In this document: piece by piece, positions 10,956 to 21,728 of the stretch
Numbering within the stretch: the stretch's first letter is position 1
Layout of the letters: every line of letters starts with the position of its first letter
Assembly: GCA_025617745.1 (NCBI GenBank)
Contig: CM046866.1
Location: forward strand, 12,655,725 to 12,719,724
Origin: Heliocidaris erythrogramma
Lineage: Eukaryota > Echinodermata > Echinoidea > Camarodonta > Echinometridae
DNA: 64,000 bases
Direction: 5' to 3'
The notes under the pieces: generated by a model
What the model was told of the DNA's origin: nothing
What the model saw: only the letters and a program-made list of their open reading frames with translations
Databases searched by the model: none
Program-made: the position numbers and the translations under genes

Positions 10956-12282
10956 GGGTCTGAGCCAAAAGTCCTGTCAACGCGACAGGACGGAATTCAA
11001 TAGGATTTATTCTCGTCACAAGAAAATAAGAAATGCTACCTGCTGCATACCTTTAATTATATAATAAGTTTACACTGAAGAACAATTCCACTACAAACAC
11101 AAAACTGATCGTAATTCCGTTTCCATGGTAACAACAGTTTTTGTTAGCGCGACGGGACGGAACAATAAAATGGTGAAATTTTGTAAGACAGATTCAAAGT
11201 AAAATTCTATCGAAGTTAAAATTGAAGACTAGCTACGTATCCTGATTTTTTATTAGTATGATAGAGCACATGACATTCAACCATGAAGCTAAGATTTTGG
11301 CCCAATCAATTTTTAAATTTGAAAATTGATGAATGGGTGTCGCGCGACAGGACGGAATGCGACGGGACGGAAACTTTTGCACCATGTACAAAATGAATGG
11401 GGATTTAAATTTTTTTTTAAATATTGTCCAACTGTACTTTTTTCTTTTAAACTATGGTAGAACTAAAATGTTAAGCCACAGGGAAGTGGCAAGCTTTATT
11501 GTTAATTCAAATTAAAGAGATAAAAATCACTGGTCCAGGAGAGGATGGATACTTTTGCACCATATACAAAACAAATGGGGATTTTGAAGAAAAAAATTGT
11601 TGATGTCATGAAATAGTTCTTTTCTCTAAAAAATGTCGTAGAACTAAATTGTTCAGGTAAGAAAACTGTCAATCTCTATTGTTTATTCAAATTACATGAA
11701 TAAAAACTTGCTCTGGTTAAAAAAGTATACTTACATCAAATGGCATACATGGGACTGTACTTTCCATGCAAAATTCCGTCCCGTCGCACCTAAAATCGAA
11801 ATATAAGGGAATCAATTTTAACGGTACAGAAGTGATGGTACGATAGTTCATTGATATTTTATAAGACCTCAGTCTGTAAACTCCACTTTATCTTACAAAA
11901 AAATAAAAAGGGGGTGTCAAAGTGCCCCAAAATACAATTTTGCACCAAAAAGTTCAAACTTTAACCCAATTATAACAGAATATTGCCAGAACTGGCATTG
12001 GGCATTGAATAATATTGCATATAGTATTCCAACTCCAAACTTTATTTTTCAAATGCCCTTGCACTTTAATTGCTTTTTTCTAGTAATTCCGTCCCGTCGC
12101 ACAATGAGGGCGCTCTTTTTCCATTTTAAAGGTTATTTTTTAAAAAACCGGAACGCAATCATGAAGAGACATGTACATTATCATAAACTACAGATTCTCA
12201 GCTTTCATGTGATATACAAGGGCAGACACAAATCTTAAATTGAAAATTTAGGGTTTATGTTGACTACTTTTGGCTCAGACCC
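10956..12282. mobile_element. Non-autonomous element with repeated GCGACGGGACGGAA motif
   Basis: The ends GGGTCTGAGCCAAAAGT (10956) and its inverse (ending 12282) define TIRs. Inside are six copies of a 14-16 bp motif, GCGACRGGACGGAA. Four point rightward (about 10981, 11147, 11341, 11358) and two leftward (about 11773, 12087). Two imperfect internal tandem units of about 175 bp share CTTTTGCACCATRTACAAA. No transposase is present. The motif array looks like subterminal transposase-binding repeats. Confidence 0.7.
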
Positions 12283-12318
12283 TATTGTCCTTTGACAAGA
12301 CATTAAAAGGATACTTAA

Positions 12319-13190
12319 AGGAGAATTAACACTAGAATATAAATGTACTTATGTTCAAAGGTGTAATATATTCTTAATCATTGACCTGTATCACTTTAGA
12401 AATTAAGTATCAGAAAAGGGTGTAAATCAAGACATTCTAGCTCACGGTATCATCTGCTAACACTTTACATGGGGGCTGCCATTTTCTTGATGACATGGAG
12501 TTGTACATGAACCATTGGAAACCGTTCCGGTCATGAAGATATTTTTAATCCTCGAGCTAAATTGCTTCTCTTAATTATAAAAAATCCCCATATAATGATG
12601 GAAAATACATAACAGGTGTATACATTTATTCTAAAATTTGAAATTTATAGATTTCTTTTTAAATTCTCTGGTTTTGCTACCTAGAAATCGTTTTCTTGGG
12701 CTTGCCTGGCAGAGCGGAACATAATTTATACAACGCGCATTCTGACTTTTGAAGTCCATTATCTCAAAGCAGGTGAATGCATATTTTGTCACTATTGATG
12801 CTCGGGAAAGTCATCTGGCATAAATTTGAATTAATTCGCTCCGTCGCGTACGTCAAATAGATTTATATTTAGTAAAATTGTATTTTTCAAAGAATTATAC
12901 AACACATTTTCGTTTTTAGAGTATATGTATATATCTGTTAAATATTTTAAATCTCAGATTGGATTTTGTATCAGGAAGAAAGACAATTTTGCATTCGAAT
13001 TAAAAATATCTTTATGTACACATCAAGAAAATGGCCCCCGGGTATCGCTAGCAGACGATAAATCTTGCTGAGAAAATCTTGATTTATACCCACCTCGTAT
13101 ATTTTAATGCAAAACTACGTAGGACAACAAGAAGGAATAGATTAGATCTTTGAATATAAGCACATTTATATTATGAGGTTAATTCCCCTT
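12319..13190. mobile_element. MITE family A, copy 2 (right end fused to MITE B)
   Basis: Begins AGGAGAATTAAC after TTAA (12315-12318) and runs to GGTTAATTCCCC at about 13190, where the terminal bases are lost and MITE B sequence follows directly. The interior is inverted relative to the copy at 5524-6418. Confidence 0.8.
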
Positions 13191-13472
13191 CAACCGCAGA
13201 TTGTGGACGCTTTAATGCCGCGAGAGGGCACCGTGATCGTTACCTGATCATGCCTTGCCCCACGGGGCGCAAACCTCGCACAGACTGGTCGCCGCACAAC
13301 ATGCACGCTCTGCCTGAGCTCGAGCTCTCGTGGGAGAGTCGGTCGGCTTCGTGCAGTCGAAATGTAATCTCACTTAGTCCAACGGACGCGTTCGACGCAC
13401 AAACTTTGTGTACGAGTGAATGGGGCTTACGCAGTCCTGACTTTCCCCACGGCCGCCAGGTGGCGTATCCCT
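13191..13472. mobile_element. MITE family B, copy 1
   Basis: CAACCGCAGATTGTGGACG at the left and GGCGTATCCCT before TTAA (13473-13476) at the right match the copies at 26597-26936, 31917-32208 and 49993-54293. The left AGGGATACT end is missing. The family is GC-richer than its surroundings. Confidence 0.75.
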
Positions 13473-13499
13473 TTAATCTACATTTACCACACTCCATCT

Positions 13500-13690
13500 A
13501 GGTGAAGTAAATGGGGACCCGGGTAGAATAAATTCCTTGAATGCTTGAGAGCCTTGTCATGGTCGCTCGGCTAAAGCCGGGGTAATGATGATTGCAGGGC
13601 CATCATGGAGAACAGTACTGAGAATACTGATGCGGCTACCCTAGGTAAGGAATACATATTATTATTATTATTATTATTATTATAGTCGCT
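13500..13690 (+). mobile_element. Partial tRNA-SINE 3' region ending in (ATT)n
   Basis: GGTGAAGTAAATGGGGACCC, then GAATAAATTCCTTGAATGC and GGCTAAAGCCGGGGTAATGA, match in order the middle and 3' parts of the SINE-like sequences at 18190-18370 (minus) and 41000-41245. A TTATTATTATT run at 13660-13682 follows. The tRNA-like head is absent. Confidence 0.4.
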
Positions 13691-14104
13691 AAATGGTTGT
13701 AATTCATAGTTTCTTACAATTTGTATTTGTCATCTAAATTTGCATTGGTTATTTCCTAAGAATAGCGCTGCGCACTACTATTTTATCATTTCTTTTTTTA
13801 AAAAGTAACTATTTATATTTATAACTATATATTTACAATTTATATTTTGTATATCCTTAAATTGTGTCATCATCAATTCAGGACATGAAACTACTGTTTC
13901 CCAGAGTGTAGTACATGTAAAAGCTACTGCCAGGTCCCTCTTAGTGCAAGTGCCATGCAGCATTGTGTAGTTGATATTTACTTGCGTTGTGTAGTAAGGA
14001 TATTTTCTTGCGTTGTTTCTTGCACTAATGGTACTTTGATTTGATATTTTGTTGTATTTGATATTTCCATACATTTAAAAAAAAATATCCTTATAATTAT
14101 ACTG

Positions 14105-14276
14105 AACACGATCGCAAAGACTTTCGAAAAATCAACTCAGAGGCAATTTCAATACCCTATTACATATCCCATAGAAATCATGTTCGGATTATGTAATACG
14201 CCATTGTCATTTTCGCACATTTCAATAGGTGATGGATAGAAACTGTTGATTTCTCGAAAGGCTTTGCGATCGTGTT
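14105..14276. mobile_element. Palindromic MITE family E
   Basis: AACACGATCGCAAAGACTTT at 14105 is mirrored by GGCTTTGCGATCGTGTT ending at 14276. Further inward, TCGAAAAATCAAC pairs with GTTGATTTCTCGA. The whole 172-bp unit can fold on itself. A degraded relative lies at 9202-9366. Confidence 0.65.
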
Positions 14277-15246
14277 ACTGTCTGTTCACGAATGTGCTAC
14301 ACGCTATAATTCTCTCACTCCATTCACGATACAGCTCGCAAGAGTTGCAAATTCTGTTATTATTTCATAACAATAATGCGCCATTATTATATTATCTATT
14401 CTATACTTTTCACAAACTATACATTTCACGAGAACTGAATATACTACTTACGCTTATTTACCTACAACTATAAATATATAATCATTATAACTTAGACATG
14501 TAGCTTACACCCTCGCTATGTTCCAGATGCTATGATGGTAATACTCTCTTATTTAACCGGGGTAGCTATATCAATACTGCTCTCTTTCAGATGGGCCAGC
14601 ATTGCCATATACCTATTTGATACCCCTGGGACGAATGGGACAAAACTATGTGGGTAAGACACCTAGCTCAAGGACCGAACACAGGAGAGTCAAGAGCCTT
14701 CCGCTATACCACAGTGCTTCCACACAATGTGGCACATGGTTCATTATTGGTCAGAACATGGACCTACTACAGGTCCATGCTTATACCATAACATAATGAG
14801 GTAAAATACAGTCACACAAATTATTCAGATATAATTAGTAAGTTTAAGGCAAACTTGCTTTTATTTGAAGGAGACACGAGATGATGATATAACAGTGAAG
14901 TAACTTTTATCTTTCTTAAATGTTGAAGATTGAAACATCCATTTTCTAAAATAAAATCTGATTACATAACAATACCATGGTATCATTTCCTGGTAAAGTC
15001 GTCATATCCATATTCGTTCTACGAGTAAAAATTCATGAAATTGTCAGAGTTATAAGAGGGAAGTCGTTCAGGTTGTGTGATTTTGAAACCGATCCATTTG
15101 AGTCCGTCTCGCAGGATTTCCGGCCAGTCAAGCACAACGACTTGACTACTTGATCTTACTTGAAGTAATACCCGACTAACATGAGGCGTCATTTCAATTG
15201 CGCTAATCGAACCTATGAAGGCAAGAGGACCATACGCCAGAAATTA
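14277..15246. other. Intergenic, no gene seen
   Basis: AT-rich, no convincing ORF or exon. The stretch at 14590-14750 has some repeat-like character (CTACCACAGTGCTTCC) but I could not assign it. Confidence 0.4.
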
Positions 15247-15614
15247 GGGACTTTTAGAAGCAGTGGACTAGTACTTCGTCCCAGTCGACTAATTCGCGCA
15301 TGTCAACGTCGTCGACTGCCCATGTTGACTACAGTTCTGATCATTTTAGATTTCACTCGACGTGTACGTACCGTCGACGTCAACCGGAAGTACACACTCA
15401 ACTGATGAGCATAATAGTTGATCTGTTCTGATGACGTCATAATACGTGAACCTCGTCGAAGATTTCGGAGCACCGCAAAAACGAAGTGAACACGTTCTCG
15501 ATTTTGCAAGTCAGGGAGGAGGACAGGGAGAGGGCGAGTGGCGCATGCGCAGTGGCGTAGAATGATGTCCTTGCGTACCAGTCGACTAAGTGGACGTGCA
15601 ATTCTAAAAGTCCC
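15247..15614. mobile_element. MITE with GGGACTTTTAGAA ends and TA flanks
   Basis: GGGACTTTTAGAA at 15247 is mirrored by TTCTAAAAGTCCC ending at 15614, with TA on both sides, as for Tc1/mariner-type insertion. The subterminal CAGTCGACTAA occurs near both ends. The interior is unusually GC-rich, with many CGTCGAC motifs. Confidence 0.7.
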
Positions 15615-15791
15615 TAATATCAGTATTATTGGTACTGTTCAGTTTACAATCGCTTTTTAAACCGATGTCACTCTTTAATGACGCGGAAAAAGGCCGTATA
15701 AGTAACTGACGCAGTGCTGACGTCAGCAAATGACGCTTCGTGCGAGCTTCAGTCATGCCCGTTGCACATGAGACGTCACCTGATGACGTCA
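15432..15791. promoter_or_regulatory. Cluster of three perfect CRE palindromes (TGACGTCA)
   Basis: The full CREB/ATF palindrome TGACGTCA occurs at 15432-15439, 15718-15725 and 15784-15791, with further TGACG half-sites between. One site lies inside the MITE at 15247-15614. No gene start is recognisable nearby, so a regulatory role is only a possibility. Confidence 0.3.
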
Positions 15792-16285
15792 GCGACTGGT
15801 TTTGTCTCTGATGCGCCACGTGAGTGTGGCATTATACACAAAGTGAACGCAACATGATCAAAGCAAACATTGATTTGAATTACCAGAGAATACACTACTT
15901 TCATGGACAGTCTGATTAAAGAGAAGGGTGAGTTCTTGGAGAGGTGAAATATAATTCGTGAGCTTCTCATTCCTTTTATGTCACTTTGGAAAAATATCAT
16001 AATTAGAAATGTCCCCTGAAGAGAAAAGCTTTTCAATTGCCCCTCATATTTGAAATATGACGAGAAATATCTAAAAATGTTCGGGACGAAGATTCCGCCA
16101 CTTGTTTGTGCAGTCCATGTGGTTTTCAGTTAGATTGTATCAGTTTCTTATCATTTCGATGATCCCAAAACCTCGTAGTATATACAAAATTATTATGTAG
16201 ACATGATCAACATTTCCCAGTTGATTTGAGGGTTTATTTCACAATGTAATTGCATGACCACAACTTAAATTTATTTTAATTAGGG

Positions 16286-16528
16286 CAGACATTGGCGCAA
16301 TCGAAATCGTTTCCAAAAAGTTTGACAGCTGACCCATCTTGTGTAAACGCTCAATGCAATAAAGTTGCCAATCCGATTTCGTTGGTTGAAATATGTAACT
16401 GGAAACTATCCAAACGAATTGTTTATGAAAATGTACTGATACTGCCACCTAGCAATTTACTAGGTATACAATATATAGAGGTTGTGGATGATATTGGAAT
16501 GGGTGTGTTCATGACAGAATTATCCTGA
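16286..16528 (+). CDS. Unassigned small ORF, possible exon with three Cys
   Basis: I do not recognise it. A frame of about 80 codons follows an AG-like boundary (TTTTAATTAG near 16283) and encodes a segment with three Cys (PSCVNAQC and EICNWKL), ending at a stop at 16526-16528. It lies 2.2 kb upstream of, and on the same strand as, the kringle exon at 18767-19002, so it could be an exon of that extracellular protein. It could equally be chance in AT-rich DNA. Confidence 0.2.
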   Translation, partial: QTLAQSKSFPKSLTADPSCVNAQCNKVANPISLVEICNWKLSKRIVYENVLILPPSNLLGIQYIEVVDDIGMGVFMTELS

Positions 16529-16529
16529 A

Positions 16530-16940
16530 TATTAGTGATTATATTACCTCAATGAAAAGACATTGAAATCTAAAACCAAAAATTAAGATCATTATTTCCC
16601 CAAAGTACCGTTAATTTTACCAACTTTAATGAAAGAAACTGTTAAGTTAAAAAAGGGTTGAAATATATCTGTTAATAAAGAGAATATTATTGATTATACC
16701 AAATTAATTAAAAGACTATTAAGTTAAAGGCATATAAATTTAAATAAAGCATAATCAATTGATTATACCATATAAGTTAAAAGACGCTTTAATCTAAAAT
16801 CTTGACATATATATATTTTATTATAGCAAAATAATGAAAATAATGCTAAGTTTTAAAAAAGTTTGGTCGAAATGTATTTGGAAAAAAGAATACTATTGAT
16901 TTTAAAAAAAAGTTCAGATTTTAAAGTTTTAAAAGGTTAA
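16530..16940. repeat. AT-rich block with recurring GTTAAAAGAC/ATTATACCA words
   Basis: Loose, irregular repetition of TTAAGTTAAA, TTGATTATACCA and TTAAAAGAC words in both halves. No coding signal. Confidence 0.35.
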
Positions 16941-17416
16941 AATATGCTTGTAAATGAAGAGAAATTGTACAAAATATTATACTCTCTGAGCCGAAATGAA
17001 CATGATGAAGGTCGTTCTTTGGAGGTCCGATGTCGTTGCTCACCTTTCACTAGATAGAAATGTTCGAAAAAATAAAAATTTGTTTTATTAATCATTTCCG
17101 TATTATACATGTACGTACAAAACATGACATAATGGAAAAGCTGACAAGTTATAGTGACCCTGAGTAAGATACGAGCCTTTTGTATCGTCTGCATTCTACA
17201 ATACTTCTCATGTTAGGGAAGCTTAGTATGGTTGTTGTTTTGAAGACAAATTTGCGTTCTCGGCACATTCTGTATGTCGAAATATGTGAATATATTGGTT
17301 GAATTAGACCAATGGAAATTTTTATTCGTCATTTCTTTTACATGTCTTGACATACCAGATGCACGGTTTGTTGAACAAAGAAATATAAAATTTCTTTGTA
17401 AAATATCATAATAAAG

Positions 17417-17793
17417 TTTTTTAATTTGTAAACAAATCTTTCGGCATATTACTCCCAGTGTTAAAGATCGTATGCTCGATCTGTAATGAAAAACACAAGT
17501 CAGAAAAAATTGGAACCAGCGGGATTCGAACCTGTCATCTACTGCTTGCCGGGCAGCGACTTAACCACCAGGCTATTCTGGTTCACGGCCAAGTCACGAC
17601 GAACTAGAATCAAATACCCAAGATCCTCTTCTTTCTGACTCATTAATATTCAAACGGTCCGCCGTAGACAATGGTTAGTAAACGAAGAAGCTTGACTGGG
17701 GAGGAATTTTTAATTTGTAAACATTTGTAATATGCCGAAAGATTTGTTTACAAATTAAAAATTCCTCCCCAGTCAAGCTTCTTCGTTTACTAA
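17417..17793. mobile_element. Foldback element with 49-bp perfect arms, carrying a tRNA-like segment
   Basis: The block 17675-17723 (TTAGTAAACGAAGAAGC...) is repeated as a perfect inverted copy at 17745-17793, with a 21-nt spacer. A third, partial arm (TTAATTTGTAAACAAATC, then CGGCATATTAC) lies at about 17420-17455 and brackets the tRNA-like segment at 17511-17584. The structure resembles a TIR element that acquired or flanks a SINE and then suffered an inverted duplication at its right end. Confidence 0.7.
17511..17584 (-). tRNA. tRNA-like sequence (SINE head or tRNA pseudogene)
   Basis: On the minus strand, GAACCAG pairs perfectly with CTGGTTC as a 7-bp acceptor stem. An A-box-like TAGCCTGGTGGTTAAG and a B-box GGTTCGAATCC are correctly spaced. 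The anticodon arm folds only as CTGC/GCAG around CCGGCAA, which lacks T33, and the D-stem is weak. I read it as the tRNA-derived head of a SINE rather than a working tRNA gene. Confidence 0.45.
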
Positions 17794-18189
17794 TCATAAT
17801 AAAGTGTTTGATATAAACATGATAAACGAAGTGAAGCTGTGACCTAATTATTACATGTGCGCGTAGCCATGTGTACTTGCCGCAAATGTCGCAAAATGTC
17901 GCTCCCAGGTGCCCCCTTCCCCCGGCAAAACTCCCCTCCCCTCCACACACACACACGCACGCACACACGCACAAAATATCTTGTTCGAGCGTTCATTGTA
18001 TTTCGTTATGTAAAATTTATAGTGAAGGGCTGTTAGAATAATAATTTTGTTGTATCCCTTACCCAAAGCCCATCTTATAATAAAAGGTTATCCTGAGAAA
18101 AAAAATGATGTTCTTACAGCCCACCCAAAAGAAATAATATCGATAAGAATATTAACATTTATAGCGGTTAATACTAATGCTTCTATTAC

Positions 18190-18370
18190 GCCGGCTTTAG
18201 CCGAGGTACCCTGATAAGACGCTCGGGCATTTAAGGAATTTCTTCATACCGGGTACCCAATTACTTCACCTAGGGTGGAGAGTGGCAAATGTAGATTGAT
18301 GTCTTGCCAAAGGACATTAGTGCCGTGGCGGGATTCGCACCCTTATAGCCTTTATAGCCTGCATACCAGG
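18190..18370 (-). mobile_element. Partial tRNA-derived SINE (minus)
   Basis: Read on the minus strand it has a B-box-like GGGTGCGAATCCCGCC, then CACGGCACTAATGTCC, the middle motif CCACCCTAGGTGAAGTAATT and the tail motif CGGCTAAAGCCGG. The order matches the full SINE at 40497-40862 and the partial copy at 13500-13690. The A-box end is missing. Confidence 0.45.
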
Positions 18371-18766
18371 GAAGTTTATTTTTCTACCATGTCCATGTCT
18401 CACACAGTGCAATGTCTGTAATTTCATATCTTTCTTATCCATGCAGGCCATTTTACATCAGAAATCCCTAAAATTGAGATTTGTCTGTGTTCTATTCCGT
18501 TCTATAACTTCTAACGTTCTATGTAGCTGAAAGCATGTTCTTTTATATTAGAATAAAACTCAATGAGAAAGCTCACAACTGATTCGTCATTTTTACTCAA
18601 ACTCGGCCTACTCTTTAATTCGAGACATTCAGTACTAATCTCCCTCACACACACACGTACACACACATGCCCTCACGCACATCAACAACTATCTCTCTAA
18701 AAGGAACATAAAAAACGTTTTAAAAGGGTATACTTGTATCCTACACGTCACTGTATTTTTCTATAG

Positions 18767-19002
18767 ATTATCCTGATTGCTATGACTCCCATGAGTTTTT
18801 CTACTGAGGAACAATATCTAAGACTGAAAATGGTCGCACCTGTCAAAAATTGACCGCCCAGTCTCCCCACAGTCACGATATGACCCCATCGAATTACCCT
18901 TATAAGATGCTTGAAGATCACAACTATTGCAGAAACCCAGACAATGCCCTCACGGCTTGGTGTTTCACCACCGACACTAAAGTGAGATGGCAGTGTTGTT
19001 CG
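18767..19002 (+). pseudogene. Kringle domain exon with in-frame TGA
   Basis: After the acceptor CTATAG, a phase-1 exon encodes a near-complete kringle: DCYDSHEFFY, then GTISKTENGRTCQ, LTAQSPHSHDMTPSNYP, NYCRNPDN, AWCFTT and VRWQCC, ending at a GTAGGT donor. Kringles are disulfide-rich ligand-binding modules in plasminogen, HGF and ROR-type proteins. The codon normally encoding Arg in the Y-R-G motif reads TGA, consistent with a CGA-to-TGA change, so the reading frame is broken near residue 13 of the exon. No other kringle or catalytic exons are visible nearby. It is probably a remnant of a duplicated exon or a pseudogene; readthrough or a sequencing error cannot be excluded. Confidence 0.8.
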
Positions 19003-19454
19003 GTAGGTTACCGACCTGCCGCCTACGAACATAGCTGGAGTAAATATGGCATTTTTTCTGGGGTTTTTTTTATCTGTTTTTTGTATCAGGGGCAAATCCA
19101 GAATGTTGTAAAATGAGTTCTTTTAAATTCCTTTCAAAATCTGACAAACAATAAAACGGGTCATCACTTTTTTAAATGGGGAGGTGCCACATCTTGAGGG
19201 GTTTTGTATTTCTTTATTGCATCAAAAAGCTGTTCCTTGCGCCCATTCACTCATTTTATCTGCGTGCATTGTGGCGTCGTTCCAGCGCTGAGAATAGAAA
19301 ATCGAACCGTTTCGAATTTATTTTCTCAGCGCAGGAACGGCGCAACAATACAGGCAAATAAATAAGTGAATATGATACGTTTATGACGTGGGTGATCTCC
19401 AAAACGGCATCTTGTGGCGATCGAAAAACTAGCAGCTAGCTTCAGTCTGCCAAT

Positions 19455-19575
19455 ACACGTCTGAGGAAGGTCTCTGAACCATAGACATCGAAACTGTCAC
19501 AAGTAAACAACTCTTGGATATGTCATAGAAGGTTCTGATGACGGACGGTCATCCTGTCCGAAACGTCGAGTCTTC
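19455..19575 (+). other. Two tandem CTGANGA-stem-GAAAC motifs (hammerhead-like)
   Basis: CTGAGGA followed by a GTCT/AGAC stem and GAAAC (from 19457) and, about 75 nt on, CTGATGA followed by a GGAC/GTCC stem and GAAAC (from 19533) resemble the conserved core of hammerhead ribozymes. Such motifs are known in tandem at the ends of Penelope-like elements. Unpaired bases between the core and stem II argue against normal catalysis, so this may only be a common repeat motif. Confidence 0.3.
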
Positions 19576-20815
19576 TCCACTCTTTACAGTCCTTTTCAGG
19601 ACTTCACACTTTCAAGAAAGATTACTTCTACACTCTCAGAATTTCTATCTCGCCTTTCCTTTTCTTCTCCTCTCAACTTTTCTCCACTTTCTTCTTCTTA
19701 CTCAATAGTCCTTTTCAGGACTAACCACATGGTGAACCGTAAACCTTCTCCACGTTGTCATAGAAGTCATTTCTAATCAGTCAAAGCATCCTGATGAACT
19801 TAATCAACATTTTAAAAAGTTATCCTCCGTTGGTTGTTGAAATAAAAGGCAAAAAGTATCCGATGAACAAAGCAACGTTTCAAGTGGACTAAAATATACG
19901 ACTTTTCTGCTGTAATGCCTTTTTATTTTTTTTTTATTTTTTGACGCCTTTTTTTATGTTAACTGCTGGCCCGAGGCTGAGACCAAATAAAAGGAACTGG
20001 CAGGCAACTGAAATATATAGAAGTGCAAATGGTTGCATAACTCTAACAATTGTTATCATTATAATGTAAAAGAAAGAAGTGTAAAGCGAAGAACTGAATT
20101 TAACGATTCCATGATGGATAAATTAATGAAATAAACAAGACTTAACGATTCATTTTTAAATGAATGTTTGTAATTTTGTGTTTATTCTTTGTAGTATAAG
20201 GTTTTTCTTCTGTCTACCCAGGTGTTAGTAAGCACCGTGTCTCTAAGTTCAAATTGATATGATACGATCCTGAATACGATCCACTAAACGACGTCTGACC
20301 TTTTTGTAATGACATTATTTCATAGCATCTCGTCACTTTTTACCGTGCATTTTCTTCACTCATCTTCGGCAGGTATCATATTGCCAAAGCGATAGGCCTA
20401 TTACTAGAATATATTTTTCCTACATGTTTGTTTTAAAAGCATTTTATTTCATTTCAGATTTTACAAAATAGTTAGAATATACATCGTTCAAAAGAGAAAT
20501 GGATTACATTTAGAATGTTAGTCGGATAAAAGGCTGCTGTTTTACAAACCTACTGATGTCTTGAGAAACCATGACAAATTTAGCAATCCAACATGTCGAA
20601 TGTCTTATAAAGCAAAAAAAAAAAAAAGAACCAACAACAATGGTAATCCCTATTCCATTCAATAGTAATCCCTGACCTTTCCCCATTGCCAGCATTGATT
20701 AACATAACATTCATATCTTATTACTTTGAAGAAAGAGTGAAAAATACGACGAAACACTGTAGCCTACATTTATATTTTTCATTTGAACATTCAATGTACC
20801 AGGATTGTGATAGTA
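19576..20815. other. Intergenic, no gene seen
   Basis: Pyrimidine-rich to about 19750, including two CAGTCCTTTTCAGGACT-like repeats (near 19586 and 19707). The rest is AT-rich without recognisable genes or element ends. Confidence 0.4.
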
Positions 20816-20912
20816 ATGGAGAACAAATACCAGTACTTGACTCTCGTGGCCATGTTGACTTTGTTTACCACTCGCATGCTTGTCCCAACACACATGGCCG
20901 GTCCAGGACAAG
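20816..20912 (+). CDS. Candidate first exon encoding a signal peptide
   Basis: An ATG at 20816 opens a frame encoding MENKYQYLTLVAMLTLF, a good signal-peptide core, running to an AAG/GTAAAT splice donor at 20912-20913. No downstream exon can be assigned before the P450 gene begins at 21729, so this is a weak prediction based only on the hydrophobic stretch and the donor. Confidence 0.22.
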
Positions 20913-21318
20913 GTAAATATTGGGAGGGGGAAATACTAATAAAATCTCCTACAGGCCATAAAAGGGGTCGTCATAATTTTCAGATGCCTTTCAGGATGGA
21001 AAATTTTAAAGGGCCGGGGCATATGTTTGGTGTTGTTTATTTAGGGTATGCCACTAAGTTTTTAAAGGGGCAACGGGCCAGCTCCCCCCAATAACGTAAT
21101 GATCAAGCATGTTTTACAGGGAACGGTTGAGAACATAGTTCATTATAGATGCGAACTCTTGCTGAATTTCAATTCTTTGCGCAAATTCATATTCGGTCAT
21201 TGTTTGATGGTCCATGGGAGTCAAGATTTCATTTGTTTAAAAAATGGTAGAGAAAATACCTTTACCTTATTACCTTATAGGCAGAATCTTTTACACACAA
21301 CCTAAGCTGACCATAACC

Positions 21319-21492
21319 TAGCCTCTAGTCGAGGCCTCTTGCTGCAATCCCCTGTGCTGCATTCCCATGTAAACGGCTGCCAAAGAGACTACGAGGCGCG
21401 TCGCAGCCGTTCTCGTTGGCAGCACTGATAGAGGTCAGTGGTTGGCAGCCGTTTACAAGGGAATGCAGCAATAGGCATTCGGCTAGAGGCTA
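21319..21492. mobile_element. 174-bp foldback MITE with perfect 9-bp TSD
   Basis: Starts TAGCCTCTAG and ends CTAGAGGCTA; the arms TGCATTCCC...AAACGGCTGCCAA and its inverse make it largely palindromic. ACCATAACC flanks both sides exactly (21310-21318 and 21493-21501). The 9-bp duplication fits Mutator-type transposition. It lies about 240 bp upstream of the P450 start codon, so it may sit in that gene's promoter. Confidence 0.88.
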
Positions 21493-21728
21493 ACCATAAC
21501 CTGACCTTAAGAATGTGCTTTACAGGGACAAATATTTAAACAGCAACTTATCTATTAAAATTATTTACCTTGAACTTTTGGTTTATAGAAATATTATTTA
21601 TCACAATACTTGCATTATCGCTGTTACGTGAAGACGACTTCGACATTTTTTCAATGTTCTTGGGGTGCACCTTTTTCCTGATTGATTTGTAGTGTGAAAA
21701 TTCCAAAGAATTAACGAAAGGAACAATC

